The notes: a model not told the origin generated them from the sequence alone. Numbered from the stretch's first letter, positions 1 through 11,867 are shown. The stretch: 64,000 nt of DNA from Nemertoderma westbladi (GCA_032718475.1 JAUCBJ010003590.1:1-64000), one strand, 5' to 3'. Numbers and translations: made by a program.

Positions 1-1815
1 TAAAATATCACAGAATAAGTAAACAACAAATATATGGCTGTATGGCCCATTACGTAAATGGTTTTGATATTTCGGTTAAAGTTAATCACAGACTTAAAAA
101 GAATATGTTTATGACGTAATAATAAGTGATAACAACATAATGAATTGCATCAATTAAAATACTTTGAGTTAATATTATTCACTAGATTTATAGATCTGAT
201 TTGTAGTCTATATAAAATAATGTAGATAGATAGATATGTTTATTGACAATTTACATATGCGGTACAAATAATATCAAATATAATACTGCACAAAACCTTT
301 ACGATAATTAGTTATTGACACAGTTATATAAATTGTCCAGTAGATTTTTGAAACTGTCTATTTTGTCTTGAGAACTTTAGCGAATACTAAAATTATTTGA
401 ACGTAATTTAACACAAAAATAACAAACAAACCGACATAATAAACCTGAATATCTAGTGAATGGTAATAACCTACGCTTAATATACAGACATTACTGACTC
501 TATATACCTACACATTTGTTCAATATTATCCATATTACCATTGAAAAAGATACATATACATGTACATATAGTGGGTTTAATAAATAATACCTCACAACAA
601 TGTTAAATTTATTAAAAGGAGCAGGTTACAGTTGGCTACAGAGGCACATATACAGATTTTACAGATTTATTTCTGGGAGAGTAATCAGTACTTATTTGAA
701 TCGATATCTCCCTGGAGAGGGATGATTTTGATTGCATCGCAAATCCTCCCTATCTGAACAAATCATATTTAAAAAATTAAATGTTAATTATAATTATAGC
801 TGAGTGAGCTTCATTTATTAAACTGTAAAAATAAATCAATAGGCCTAGGCCCTACAAAAGTACAATCTAAAAACTGAAACAATAAATAGTTTGTAATAAC
901 AGTTAATGTGAAGTTTTCAAATCGAAATCGAATCGAAAGTTTTGTAGTAATGCTGTCCCTGTGCCCTGCCCCTTCAACTGAAAACTGGGACCTCCCAATA
1001 ATAAGAATTCCAATCTTTAGTCCTCGGCTGTTGAAATCCACCATCAGTACAGACAAATAAGTCAATCCTCCACCTGTCAGTGCTGGTTTAAGGGGACTTC
1101 CTGGTCCTGGCAGACTTGAATTCTGTAATTGGTAGGTCTAATGAAGTAATGTGTGAATCCAGAGGGTAAAGGCGAACTCGCATTCAGGTAGATATGTTTT
1201 ATTTATGAGTTTAGGTTAAATAAATCACAAAACCAAAACTATAAAACCAAAAATATGAGCTACTGTACAGTGCAGTAGGCCTGCAGTAACTACACTACAG
1301 CACTACAGTAATATAGAGATAGGCCTTGCAGTACAGCAGTATAACAATACATATACGCAATAAACATTGAATACAGGCATGCCAGAATGAGTATTGTACA
1401 ACATACCATACTGTGTACTATTTTACATGTGGAAAATTCCTCCATTACCGCCAATTTTAAAATTAGCCAATCATCAATCTCAGATTAGATAATAGAAGTG
1501 ACAGCAGCGTCTATCGCATAATGTTTATTTTATGTGACAAAATAACATTGTTCTGATATGTAACAAACCATGTTCTTAAAATGTTAGAACTAAACACTTA
1601 TAAAACATTTTTGACTAATGTTTATGTTCTCACATTAAAATTACGTTTTTCTAACATCAACAGTTATCATTTATTTAATGTCTGACAAAGACATTATAGA
1701 GTAATGTTAAAATAACATATATTGAACATCTAAATATTCTATCAAACAAGGGAATGACATTTATCAACATTTATAACAAATTAATGATGTTTTTCTGACA
1801 TTCCTCGAAAGTAAA
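1..1815. other. AT-rich intergenic stretch, no gene seen
   Basis: No open frame here has a recognisable domain or codon pattern. The sequence is AT-rich with a CAG/GTA-rich patch around 1260-1340 and scattered TAGGCCTA words. From about 1540 to 1800 there are many short variants of AATGTT and its complement, a look often left by an old repeat, but I could not define its ends. Confidence 0.5.
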
Positions 1816-4095
1816 TTGTTTGCAGGGATGAGGGAGGACATTACGCTGAAGTCAAAAGAAGCGAGGAGGGACGAGGAAGTGTTGCTACTGGGCAACCAGA
1901 GGGGAAGGACGGACAGTGAACCGTCGATAGTCGAGGTGGAGAAAGAGAGCCGGTGGGGTCGTACTCCGGGAGATTGCTGTCGCCCCGGAGAAACACAACC
2001 TGGCGAAATATACCACACACCAGGGAGAGGTGTACAGAGTGTACCGGTACGAGGAAGAAGACAGGAGAGGGGATCGGAGGGAGACTTCCCGTCGGAACGT
2101 AGCTGCTGATCGAGGATATGGTAGTCGCGGGGAGGACTTCTCGGAATATTCGAGAAGATTAAACTTCGATCCGGAAGGACACAGGCAGACTGCAGGACAT
2201 ACTGTACAGTAGGCCTTACTGCACATACTATAGGCCATGCTGGGAGAGATAGTGCAGGCGATAGGGTAGCGCGAATGACGGGACTGGACCCGGATGTCGC
2301 GGCATACATACCAGTCAATAGGCAAGAACCCGATAGGCCTATACCGGTACCTGCACACCAGTATGACTATAACAAGCAGGGATACAACATATACCCAGGG
2401 GAGGGCCGGGAGTATTGCAGATAGGTGTATGGGCCCCAATATAATAACATCAACCCCAGTACCAAACACAACATCGGTGGGGAGGGGACAGGGTGACATT
2501 CCCCCATTACAGTATCAGCAATATACATAACCAAAAACAAGAACCCCAAACCCCTCGGATCCAAACAAATCATGCGACACAGAGATATGGAGGGGACCGC
2601 TACCCCCGATGATATATCCCACCCAGGGAAAGTCGATGGGCCCGATAGGTGAACTGCACCCAACATCAAAGGAGCCTCTCTCCCTACCATCAAGCGCGCT
2701 GGAAGTACAAGCGATGGGAATGGCAACACTCATCATGCGCTGAAAACTAGAATCGAGCTGCCACCAGTGGAGCCCTTCAAGTTCGATGGTAGTAAGCCAG
2801 AGGAATATCTGCAATTCAGGCGTATATATACAGCAACGAAATCTTAACAAAAAACCTCATGCAGGCGGAGTGCCTTAAATATCTATAAGTTTATACAGGG
2901 GGGCCAGCTTACGACATCGTGAGACAATACCAAGGTATTGAAGGAGGATTCACGACCGCATGGAGAGCCCTGGATAGGGAATTTGGCCACCCTGCGAAGA
3001 TTATCCTCGAAACCTTAAGGGGAATAACATCAGTCGGACTCGCAGACAACCCTGTCAGAATCAAGACCTTTGCTAATAAAGTAGAAAAGGTGCTGATAGT
3101 ATTAAAAACTCTGGATGCACCTTACAAACTCAATGCATCAAACAATATCACTACAATAGTGCAGGCACTACCGATCTGGCTGAGAAACAAGTGGAGAAAG
3201 ATCGCTTTCTCCACCCAAGAAAGGAAAGCTGCGGAGCCAGGGCTGGAGGAGATGTCGAACTTCCTTAACTATGAGGCGGAATTAATCACAGATCCAGTCT
3301 ATAGTGAGGACAGTTTGGGGAAGGCGCCAAAAGCTGAATGTAACAGGCCTAAACCCGAACATAATGTGGCGTATGCACTACAGACCGCATTCGGCGAGGA
3401 TAGGGAGCGAGACCCGGTGGCGATTCTTACGCCATTCGGATGGACGCTTAGTGGCCCAATTAAGACCAGAATCCCATTTAGCGTGTCGGAATCCTCAGGG
3501 TGCATGTTTGCGGGGACAATGAAGGAAATGGAGGATGAAGGAGCAGAGGAACAACTCAAGAGGCTGCTGCAGCAGGACTTTGAGGGGTTGAAGGAGACTG
3601 GGGTCAGAACCTTGGTGGAGGATAAACAGGCACAAGAGAGCGTGAAGAACTCAATGCAATGTGAAGGGGGGCGATATACCATAGGGATGGTATGGAAGCA
3701 ACCGAAGGTGCCACTGCCAGACAATAAGAGAATGGTCTTGACGAGGCTTCGAAAGTTGAAGCAAACACTTAAATGGAGCCCCGAAAAGGATGAATACATC
3801 CACAAGACGATTAAGAAGTACGTGGACAGAGGGTGGGCCGTGGAACTACCGGTCGATGAACCAAATACGGACAGGACCTACTATTTGCCACTCCATGTGG
3901 CTCTTGACCCAAAGAAGGGCAAACTGAGGATGGTGGTCGAAGCGTCAGCCAAGACTAACAGCAAGAGACTAAATGACTACCTGCTGGAATGCCCCAATAT
4001 CTACAACTAGGGGATAGAGGTCCTCTTAAGATTTAGAAATGGAAAGTGCACCTTCACGTGCGATATAGAAGGCATGTTTAATCACGTGCTGATTA
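1816..4095 (+). pseudogene. BEL/Pao retrotransposon remnant (gag to RT motif A)
   Basis: Decayed gag-pol of a BEL/Pao LTR retrotransposon. The first kilobase is charged gag-like sequence split over frames. A DUF1759-type gag core begins near 2760 (EPFKFDGSKPEEYLQF) and, after a stop near 2845, runs on in the frame of 2919-4010. A segment resembling the end of the protease region (LTPFGWTLSGPI, about 3430) follows almost directly, so the zinc knuckles and protease active site have been lost. Next comes the N-terminal part of the BEL/Pao reverse transcriptase, including YYLPLHVALDP and, past the stop at 4008-4010, FTCDIEGMFNHV. That is motif A, with its catalytic aspartate. Homology ends there; no YxDD, RNase H or integrase is present. 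No LTRs were found. The family is clear from the RT segment. This is not a functional gene. Confidence 0.75.
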
Positions 4096-4941
4096 TAGGT
4101 TTACTTTCGCGGTAGGGCCATCGATATTACTTTCAGTTTAATAGCCTTTAAGGTGCCGGTACTGGACCTTTGCTACTGATTACAGTACGTTAGGGTTAGG
4201 CCTACATAAATTTATTTTTAATTTTGAAACCTTTGGTTATTGTACTTTATTGCTACTAGTAGCGGCACCTAGGCCTAAACAAATTACTTTTAGTTTTGTG
4301 GCATTGAAAGTAGTGATACCGGTAGCTGTAGTCATGAATAATGCTGTTTGTAATCAATTTTTCGTGCCTCCGTAGGCAAACATAAAAAATACACTCCGTC
4401 GTGATTCAAATTTAAAAATGCAATAATATCTACACAATTATTCCCCTTTCCGAACATAATATTTCTCTCATATTATATCCAATATTATGACATATTTCCA
4501 TCCCAGACATGCTTAGCCGGCCTCACCCACCAACTCCAACCAATATTGCTGGCTGCTCCCCTACGAATCATTGTAATCCAATAAAGGAGGTAGCTACACA
4601 ACCTCCCTCTTTTCTCTCATTGGCCCCTTAATATGCCAACCTCACCCACCTATTATTACTCTCACCCAGTTATTAACAAAGGAATAATTGATTACCTTCA
4701 AACTCCATTGCCGTTCATCAAAAATTGGTTATTGCTCAGTCAAACAGCCACGCATTAATTATACTCTATTTACATGGGTTGAACGTAAAATCTATGCACT
4801 AGAAAGACAAACTGTGTTTAGGTGATAATTAGGGGTCAACTTCATATCGACCCCACACCGGGTTTAAAAGGGGCCACATTTGGATGGAAAAGTCAGTCCC
4901 AAAAACCAGTCTTATAGTTGGCCACCTCGGCATCTAAACTA
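4096..4941. other. Non-coding stretch, no gene seen
   Basis: AT-rich with TAGGCCTA and ACCGGT words. Nothing coding or structured could be supported. Confidence 0.4.
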
Positions 4942-5181
4942 GGCTCTGCTCCAAGGTAGACGGTGTATTTGTTCCCAGACCGGGCCCTAACATGGCTCCG
5001 CGGTCGCTGGGAAGGTAAGACGATTCCGCCTAGGACTGAGTTTTGGCTGACTAGCCTTAAAGTGAGCTCTGCTCCAAGGTAGAGGGCGTCTTTGTTCCTA
5101 TGTCGGCACCTAACACGGGTTCGTGGTCGCTAGGAAGGTGTAAGATGATTCCGCCTAGGATTGAGTTTTGATGGCTAACTA
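4942..5181. repeat. Two-copy tandem repeat, period about 122 bp
   Basis: Two imperfect copies follow one another, starting near 4942 and 5064. Both begin with GCTCTGCTCCAAGGTAGA and both contain the segments TTTGTTCC, GGTCGCT(A/G)GGAAGGT and GATTCCGCCTAGGA before TGAGTTTTG. The unit is GC-richer than its surroundings and resembles neither a tRNA nor a SINE head closely enough to call. Confidence 0.7.
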
Positions 5182-5807
5182 GCTCCAGAGTGCTTGCGCA
5201 CTCTGTCCACTGGCTTCGTCTCAGGACCGACTATTTAGTTATGGGGGCAAAGTAGCAGTGTCCCCATAGCTTTTTTTTACAGTACACTATTTGTATATGC
5301 CAGAAGGGAGTAATATACATCTTGGGAAGAACAAAAATCACTGTGTTTTTGCACTATTTTGAAGGGTGTGGATGTCCGTAAATAACAAGTCATTGAAGGA
5401 CCGTATTCTAGTGGGAAATATTTTATGTCAGCCGGGAACCAAAACAATAAGGGAAAATATAGCACTCCCTGGAACTTTTAGAGATTCAAAGCCGTTTTAG
5501 GAGTTTATCGTGCCAAGAAGCACGAGAATTCCATTACACTGTTGAATGTATTGTATGTTTTGGTTATAATTTTTATCCTCACAGTTGGCTCGTACACTCT
5601 CGGATAGTTTCGAAAGCTCCATAAGAGCTAAATATAGTAATCGAAACAAGGAAAATTTGTGACATAAATAAATATTAATATTTATTTCCCCCCAAAACTT
5701 CCAAGCCCCATTTTAATGATTCTGCTCCCAAAACCCTTTTAGAAATGTTAGGAGATGATTAATAAAATGGTGAATAACATAACATATTTATTATATGGTA
5801 CTGTATT
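5182..5807. other. Non-coding stretch, no gene seen
   Basis: AT-rich sequence with a short T run near 5272. No supported coding region or repeat. Confidence 0.35.
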
Positions 5808-5912
5808 TTTGTTATTTTCCCGGTTATTTTGCCCTTGGAGAAGGATACCCTCGGGCCTGCGGCCCTTGGGAATCCTTCTCCGAGGGCAAAATTACCGGGA
5901 AAATAACAAAAT
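5808..5912. repeat. Long hairpin (foldback) with GC-rich loop
   Basis: An almost continuous inverted repeat. The left arm runs from TTGTTATTTTCCCGG to GGAGAAGGAT (5809-5857). The right arm runs from ATCCTTCTCC to CCGGGAAAATAACAA (5871-5910). The arms are about 40-48 nt, with a GC-rich loop that itself contains GGGCC(T)GCGGCCC. It looks like a small foldback or MITE-type element. No target-site duplication could be fixed in the AT-rich flanks. Confidence 0.75.
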
Positions 5913-6250
5913 AACCGTGTAATAATTATTGTTATCGAAAATCATCAATAATTAATAAAATGTCAGATAATCTCAGAATTGTCAGAATTGAAACATTTTA
6001 TTATTTTTGCATCAAAATTTTTATATTAAAATCTAAATAAAAATCCGGGGTGGGAGTCCGTCCCCTTTACGCCCACCAGGGCAACATGGGGCTCTGCAAC
6101 CCAGACACCGGTGGGGCAGCACCCTTAGACCAAAACATAAACATCACAATTTGCGTTACCATAGAAATTATGTATTATGGTCTATGGATTAATCAAAATC
6201 AAATTAAATTACAAAGTGTAATATGAACTCATTATTAGTAGGCCAAGGTC

Positions 6251-6557
6251 CAGCCAGCATAGGGGATTCATTTAGCAGCATTCCCATGGTAACAATAATT
6301 ATATTCCAGAATTTTATGTCACATTTAGAATTGTTAGACCAGTAGCTATATTTTTCAAAAGATGCGATGAATTTATATTGAGTTATTAGAATACTACTGC
6401 ATGTTTGTTGTTTTACCATTTCCATGACAACCGGTGATAACACCAAATCAGCTACCGATTCAGATTTGTTATTCTATCAAAATGAATGGCCAGAAGCTAG
6501 GTCTTCACAAAAATATAAGTTCCGGGTGGTTACCAAAAATTATCCCCTATGCTGGCT
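6251..6557. repeat. Inverted repeat pair around a 270-bp spacer
   Basis: CCAGCCAGCATAGGGGAT at 6251-6268 recurs as its exact complement near 6540-6557, and each copy is accompanied by a nearby GGTAAC word. This suggests the degraded ends of a small inverted-repeat element. The ends and duplication cannot be set. Confidence 0.4.
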
Positions 6558-6853
6558 GGCCCATGGACTATAGTGTGACCATGATGTCACAACTATATGG
6601 TTACACTCTGATACAGTTTAGTAACAATGTTAGATAAAATACATCACAATCATGTTTTACAAACCTATAATATATATTTATTACATTATAGAATCTCAAT
6701 ATATCCTTTTATTTTCAGTGCAAATGTGATGAAGTGGGCAAAGAAATAGAAGGAAAAGAAGATAGACAAAAGGAAATATGCGCCTTGGAGGAAAAAAAAC
6801 GTAAAAAAAAATATATATAATATATAAGATTATATTATTTTAATATAATAAAT

Positions 6854-7013
6854 TGTAGCGGTGCCACTTACAAACTACGTGTAAGGTGATATACAGACTC
6901 GTACAGATCTCGAGATGAGTCACTACCTGTGCGTCTTACCGGTACCGAGCTGCTTGATATATTTTATGTATTATGAGATATAGCAGTATAGCAGGAAATT
7001 GCATACTGCCTCA
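6854..7013 (+). repeat. 5' LTR of the Ty3-type element
   Basis: Starts TGTAGCGGTGCC and ends TACTGCCTCA, followed at once by a TGG primer-binding site. Its last 82 bp (6929-7010) match 8859-8940 with only a few differences. Confidence 0.65.
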
Positions 7014-7014
7014 T

Positions 7015-7031
7015 TGGCGACCTGACCTGAC
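7015..7031 (+). other. Putative primer-binding site
   Basis: TGGCGACCTGACC starts one base after the LTR terminal CA, the position and TGG start expected for pairing with a tRNA 3' CCA end. The tRNA was not identified. Confidence 0.5.
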
Positions 7032-7108
7032 TGCTTAGCAAGATTTATTGAGCCGAACTGCATCTCACATCCCTCACATTACTTGCACCCCACTCCCACG
7101 CCTTCACC

Positions 7109-7345
7109 ATGGCCAAGGCAAATGCCGTTTACCTGAAACTGCCCGCCTTCTGGACTAACCAGCCTGAGGTATGGTTTTGCACAGGCCAAGGCCCTCGACC
7201 GAGACATCACCAGTCGCCTCCTCCAGCTGATTCGGGATCCCCCTGCTGTCGACCAGTACTCCCAGATCAATGCCAAACTCGTCAAGGTGTTCGGACTCTC
7301 CCACCGTGACCATGCTGAGTGGCTCTGGGACATTCTGTAGTGACA
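7109..7345 (+). pseudogene. Ty3-type gag fragment
   Basis: Starts MAKANAVYLKLPAFW, then continues after a frame change with residues typical of metazoan gypsy-type capsid (LDRDITSRLL, YSQINAKLVKVFGLSHR). About 75 residues of a domain normally over 200 survive. The start ATG at 7109 follows the primer-binding site by about 80 nt, as expected for gag. Confidence 0.6.
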
Positions 7346-7599
7346 ATGCCAGTCGTACCGGACCCAGCAGTGCATATTATTCGTGGTCCGAGCAGGCCTG
7401 CCTACCACAAGTCCTCCACTGCACCCCCCCCCCCCCCCCCCCCCCAATTAGGGCTGATGTTCACACGCCCCTCAGCCTGCTCACAACAACTGGTGCTACT
7501 ACTTCCACCTGACGTTTGGTGCCGACACCCAGAACTACCACCACCGCAATGATGCCACGACTCCAGACTGGTATCCCGTTCCTAACGTCCAGGACTTCT

Positions 7600-8765
7600 C
7601 CTCCCATCTAGCAGGTGCACGGATCTTCTCAAAGATCGATCTGGTGCGAGGTTACCACCAGATACCCATTCATGATGTCAACCTCGCTAAGACCACCATC
7701 ATCACCCCATTCGGCCTTTTTGAGTTCCTCCAAGTTCCATTCAGGTTGAAAAACATGGCCCAGGCCATCCAGTGGATGATGGACTCAGTGCTCCAGGGTC
7801 TCGAATTCCTCTTCATCTACCTGGACGATGTCCTCATCGTGAGTCAGTCCAAGCAGGGGCACTGAGAACATCTCTGTCAGCTCTTCTCGCGCCTCCAGCA
7901 GCACGGCCTCGTCATCAATCTTGCCAAGTGCCAGATTGGTCAACCAGTCATTGACTTCCTCGGCCACTGCATCTCGGCCCAAGGAGCCATTCCCCTACCT
8001 GACAAGGTCGCCGCCATCCGGAGTTCGCCCAGCCCACATCTTTAAAGGTCTGTAGGAGTTTGTGGGGATGGTAAACTTCTACCATTGGTTTATCCCCTCT
8101 GCGGCAGCCATTTTCGCACTCTCTACAGGGTCCTTTCCGGTGCCAAGCCGAAACTCCTCGACTGGTCTCATGACTGGTATCCTTCTGTGTCACGAAGGAG
8201 GTCCTCTCCCACAGAACCACGATGGCCCACCCCGAAGCAACCGTCCCAATGCACTCGCAGTGGATGCCTCTAGCACAGCTGTTGGCACCATGCTCGAGCA
8301 ACTGGTGGGTGGGTCGTGGCGCCTCCTTGCATTCTTCAGCCAACAGTTGAGATGGGGAGGTTAAGTACAGTGCTTTCAACCGTGATCTCCTGGCTCTTTA
8401 CCTCGCTGTTCGACACTTCCGATACTTCCTGGAGAGGCGCATTTTCACCACCTACATGGATCATAAACCCATCACGTTCGTTTTCTCCAAGATTAGCGAC
8501 ACATGGTCCTCCAGACAACAGCGATGTCACGATGACAGACAATGTGACAGAGTTTACCATGTCCATTGCCCAGTACATATATCAGTGCTATACACTACAC
8601 ACCCCTGGCCTCAACTAAATCGCCATGGCTGCCGCCCAACTCGCTGACAGTGAGATGGCCACTTACCATACCCCCATCTCGGGCCTCAAACTGCGGGACA
8701 TCCCCATTGGCCCCTCCGATGCTGCGGTGCTTTGCGATGTCTCCCTCAGTGAGGACCCTACCGAG
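7600..8765 (+). pseudogene. Ty3-type pol fragment (RT, RNase H, linker)
   Basis: The first open piece (about 7608-7865) carries reverse-transcriptase motifs SKIDLVRGYHQIP, TPFGLFEFLQVPF and the catalytic box YLDDVLI. It is followed past a TGA by FLGHCISAQGAIP and then, in shifting frames, by RNase H sequence: LAVDASSTAVGTMLEQ with LAFFSQQLR, and FRYFLE with YMDHKPITFVF. A linker typical of gypsy pol (MATYHTPISGLKLRDIP) ends near 8765. There are several stops and frame changes, and no integrase HHCC or DDE core, so it is inactive. Confidence 0.75.
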
Positions 8766-8858
8766 TCCTAGTCCATGGGCCCAAGATGTTCCTACTGGAC
8801 ATCAGAGGCTGCACCGAGACAGTGTGCGTCTTACGATTGAAGCCGGCACATTTAGACT

Positions 8859-8943
8859 GTACGTCTTACCGGTACCGAGCTGCTCGATATATTTTATGTA
8901 TTATCAGATATAACAGTATGGCAGGAAATTGCATACTGCCACA
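8859..8943 (+). repeat. Partial 3' LTR of the Ty3-type element
   Basis: Matches the last part of the 5' LTR from ACGTCTTACCGGTACCGAGC to CATACTGCC. The U3 start seen in the 5' copy is missing or too diverged to see. Confidence 0.6.
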
Positions 8944-9461
8944 ATATATAATATAATAATATATAATATATGGGTTCATATTGTATAAATACAACTGCAG
9001 GGTGCGTGATCCGGTCAATAATAATAATAATAAATGGTAAGTAAAAAATAAAGAGACCAATATCCCACTGATTTTAAAAATTATATATAATATTTTGAAA
9101 ATTTTCGAGATGGCATTACTCTTAATCATGCTATTACTGTAGCTAAATAATAGTAAGTGTTCGTTTCTAAGAAACTACACATATTATAAATTATATTAAA
9201 TTTAAAATATTTTACAGTACGAGTCTCTAAGGTGGATCAAAGGCTTGTAGAGTGTAGACCGTGTGAGTAAACAACTGCTTTTTTTTTAGTTCATTCAGTT
9301 GGCATTGCCAGTTTCCCTCCCTTTTCTTAATTTTGTCTTTAAGTCCTTTGTAGTCCTTTGTTTTTAAGTCCTTAAAAGGCCAATTATCCCCATCTATTTT
9401 TACCTTGGCCACACCTGGTTTTGCTTCTTTGGAAACCAGCATATCTTTTTATTATACTTTA
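8944..9461. other. AT-rich stretch with a weak coding scrap
   Basis: Mostly AT-rich. A 71-codon frame on the - strand (9442-9227) is lysine-rich (KIDGDNWPFKDLKTK) and lies just downstream of the Penelope-like scrap. It may be part of the same element, but I could not tie it to a domain. Confidence 0.3.
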
Positions 9462-9780
9462 TCACCGTTCAACAAACTTATCTATTAGTTTAACATAAAA
9501 TACTGTAGTGACCCCATCTCCATGTTGAGTAAATGAATTCGGATTTTCCAAGTATTTAGTTACTGAATTGACGTAGTTGTCTGACTTCGTAATTACAAAA
9601 CGCTTACACCCTTTTCTTGTATACGAACCAAAAAATTATTTCATTTTTTAATTACCTAATTGCGGATCTCTCGTGCTTTGTGAAATTGCCTTTGGGCTTC
9701 TTAGCTAATTCTGGATCAAAATAATCGCTTTTAACTGCATTAATAAATTTCTCTAATGTATGATTTGATGACATTAATCG
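9462..9780 (-). pseudogene. Penelope-like reverse-transcriptase N-terminal scrap
   Basis: Two - strand pieces. 9780-9662 encodes FINAVKSDYFDPELAKK followed by GNFTKHERSAIR. 9606-9462 encodes KRFVITKSDNYVNSVTKYL and then FTQHGDGVTTVFYVKLIDKF before a TGA. The spacing and motifs recall the conserved head of Penelope-like reverse transcriptases, where a LTKxER-like segment precedes a V(I/V)xxxxDYIxxVxxYL segment. The usual ADKGG core between them is lost or frameshifted. The family call is by memory of the pattern only. The alternative is a host exon pair, since a GTAATT donor-like site follows the first piece. Confidence 0.35.
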
Positions 9781-10675
9781 AAAAAATGCTTTTTTTGTCC
9801 AATGATTTTTTTCTTACAACCTACCTCATTTAATTTACTATCATCACGATTTAAATTAACCGTTGCTATGTTTAAGGGTCTGTAAAAAATTTCCCCATGA
9901 TGAAATTTTTGAGGGAATTTTTCTGAATGACTCAACCAACTGCTTTAAAAAAACCAACAATGGTTTAGATAGCTCAGCCTATATTCACATCATTTACTAT
10001 TATATTATTTAATATCATTATATATTATTACTTTTGCTGTTATTTTAAGTTTAATTTAACTAACCATCGCACCACCCCCAATATCACAAATTTTATATTA
10101 TAGATATTAATTATATTTTTATTTACTGTAAAGTATATGTTAGTATTAATTAAATAACACTGTAAAGTTATTATATATGTTGTACTAATGTTTGTTCTAA
10201 TGTCACGCTCACTCTATCTCTATCACACCACACCCCCGCTATTTAACTCGTTAAGTCGTATTATACAGGATTACTATTTTCATTGTATTTTTTTTACCTA
10301 TCCTACGTGGTTTTAATTTATCTATTGTTAAGTACGTTTTAATGTACCATCAACTGGGTTAATATACCATTAATGTTTATAATGTATTTTAATGTCAGGA
10401 TGTCCCACCGTTAATGTCCCATATGTTTGGATAATAATAAACAACAGTCATTATATATTTTTTCTGTATTATCAAATTATATTCAGCCACAATTCATTTT
10501 GTTACTCCAACTACACAAGAGAGCCTCCACACCCTTCTTTACAGATGTTGTGGTAATATTGTGTATTTTGAAAGACGTCATTATTATGTGTTAATGTTTG
10601 TTTATATTCGATTCATATATTTCATTTTGTTTGGTGGTGATAAACACGACAATATCAACACGTATTTTCTTGTAG
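9781..10675. other. AT-rich stretch, no gene seen
   Basis: Very AT-rich. Short repeats of TTAATGT(A/C)CCAT occur around 10330-10430. No coding region supported. Confidence 0.4.
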
Positions 10676-10852
10676 ATGTCGGTGTTTGGAGTGAATGGAC
10701 TTTGGATAATAGTGTGTGCCCCAAAGGTCTTTCATCTCCCGCGGAAGTCCTTACCAAAAGATGGAAGGGTTGCGAAAAGGAGAGATGGGGTGGCGGATGT
10801 GAAGGAAGAGATCAGATGCCTAGCTGCCCTTCGGATAAAAGCTATTATTATG
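10676..10852 (+). CDS. Partial host gene: thrombospondin type-1-like exon
   Basis: A single exon-like block. The acceptor TATTTTCTTGTAG ends at 10675 and a donor (ATG before GTTTGT) lies at 10853. The encoded segment has WSEW followed by cysteines in NSVCP, WKGCEK, GGGCEG and MPSCP, with RW between, which matches the W-x-x-W start and Cys pattern of a diverged thrombospondin type-1 repeat. Such repeats are found in secreted matrix and adhesion proteins. No neighbouring exons of the same gene were recognised, so it may be a relic or part of a gene whose other exons lie outside. The CAP gene downstream has its own signal peptide and is probably separate. Confidence 0.45.
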
Positions 10853-11867
10853 GTTTGTATGTTCAAAGCAGTAGTGGGTTACTACATGTATGTATACAAA
10901 TAGTAGTAAATTGAACCTAATCGGTGCTGCGTTGGTGTTTCAACACCCAGAAATTACTTATCCTTCATTAATTTGAAATTCATATGGCTGTAGACAGGGC
11001 CGTCGAGAGGAAAAAGCGGTCCCGGGGCAACATAACTGTGGATAATACGGGTCCCCTTTATATTTGATGTGAAATACGTGAAATTTCCCCCCCCCCCCCC
11101 ATTTGACAAAAACAAACTGGTTTATTAGCATTGGAGGGGTTCCCTGCTTCGCGCCCTCACCTCAATTGGGCTACCCGAGTCAGCTGTCAGATTGATATGC
11201 AGGAAGCCAGAAACCAGACAACCAATAGAATGATAGATCAACTCACCTTCACAACAAACTGTTCCACCAATTGTTAAATAATTTTCATGTTCTGGAATAA
11301 ATATTTACGAAGTTGTATCATTTTGATCACGTCATGATCTCCAAATAACAAGGTGATGGTTTACCTCGTCTATGTTAAGAAAATTGATCATGGGGCCCGT
11401 TCTGGGCCCCCTGGCGGGCATCTTACGGGCCCGGGAACCCCTGTCTCGACGGGCCCTGGCTGTAGGGCAATGCTGGCATTCTCAAGATTTCCCTTACCTT
11501 GTGCCTTTAGTTCACCCATTGGCATAGCAAATATTTTCTTGGTTTTCTCAAACTCCACTTGCTTTAACAAATCTCCAAATCCAGAATGATTGAAATGTCT
11601 GATAATTTTTAACCAATTTTACTTATTTGAGTATTTATATTTAAACACACAATATATATGTATTAGACCGTTATACAAATTAAAAATACAAATACCCATC
11701 ACCACACAAAGCGACTCAGAACTGGTCTGCCAGCCCCGCACCTCGCAGACCGGCCCCGTCCCCGAAACCCAAGCCTCGCCACGACCGTCGGCCGCCCCGG
11801 AGGCAGAGGGAGCTGGACCGGAGAAGCGCGTCTGATAATTCCATAATAATCCATAATAATAAGTCTT
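10853..11867. other. Stretch with C run and GC-rich inverted pieces, no gene seen
   Basis: Contains a C homopolymer (about 11087-11100) and a GC-rich block at 11390-11470. CAGGGCCGTCGAGAGG (about 10997) reappears in near-complement as CTGTCTCGACGGGCCCTG (about 11442), hinting at the two ends of an old inverted-repeat element of about 450 bp. No supported gene. Confidence 0.35.

Larger units (their letters stand above)
6854..8943 (+). mobile_element. Deleted Ty3/gypsy-type LTR retrotransposon
   Basis: A compact, dead Ty3/gypsy-class element, about 2.1 kb against the 5-6 kb usual for this class. It has a 5' LTR (6854-7013), a primer-binding site, a gag scrap, and pol pieces covering reverse transcriptase, RNase H and a linker, then a partial 3' LTR (8859-8943). 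Protease and integrase cores are missing, and a 20-nt C run (about 7426-7445) sits at the gag/pol junction. The flanks are AT-rich, so no target duplication can be fixed. Confidence 0.75.

Noticed and set aside
1885-2850. Long - strand open frames at 1764-2318, 1885-2499, 2367-2729 and 2515-2850
   Set aside because: They overlap each other and the + strand BEL/Pao gag scrap. They have no domain and look like mirror frames.
4942-5181. tRNA-derived SINE heads
   Set aside because: GGTTCGTGG in the second unit is close to a B box, but the first unit and the A-box position do not fit.
6709-6800. Lys/Glu-rich exon after a TTTTATTTTCAG acceptor
   Set aside because: About 30 codons, low complexity, no donor and no partner exon.
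7079-7447. Glycine-rich - strand frame
   Set aside because: Its glycine run is the antisense of the C homopolymer and it overlaps the Ty3-type gag.
11388-11589. Overlapping Gly/Pro-rich frames on both strands
   Set aside because: They sit in a GC-rich repeat-like block and have no motif. The open frames follow from base composition.
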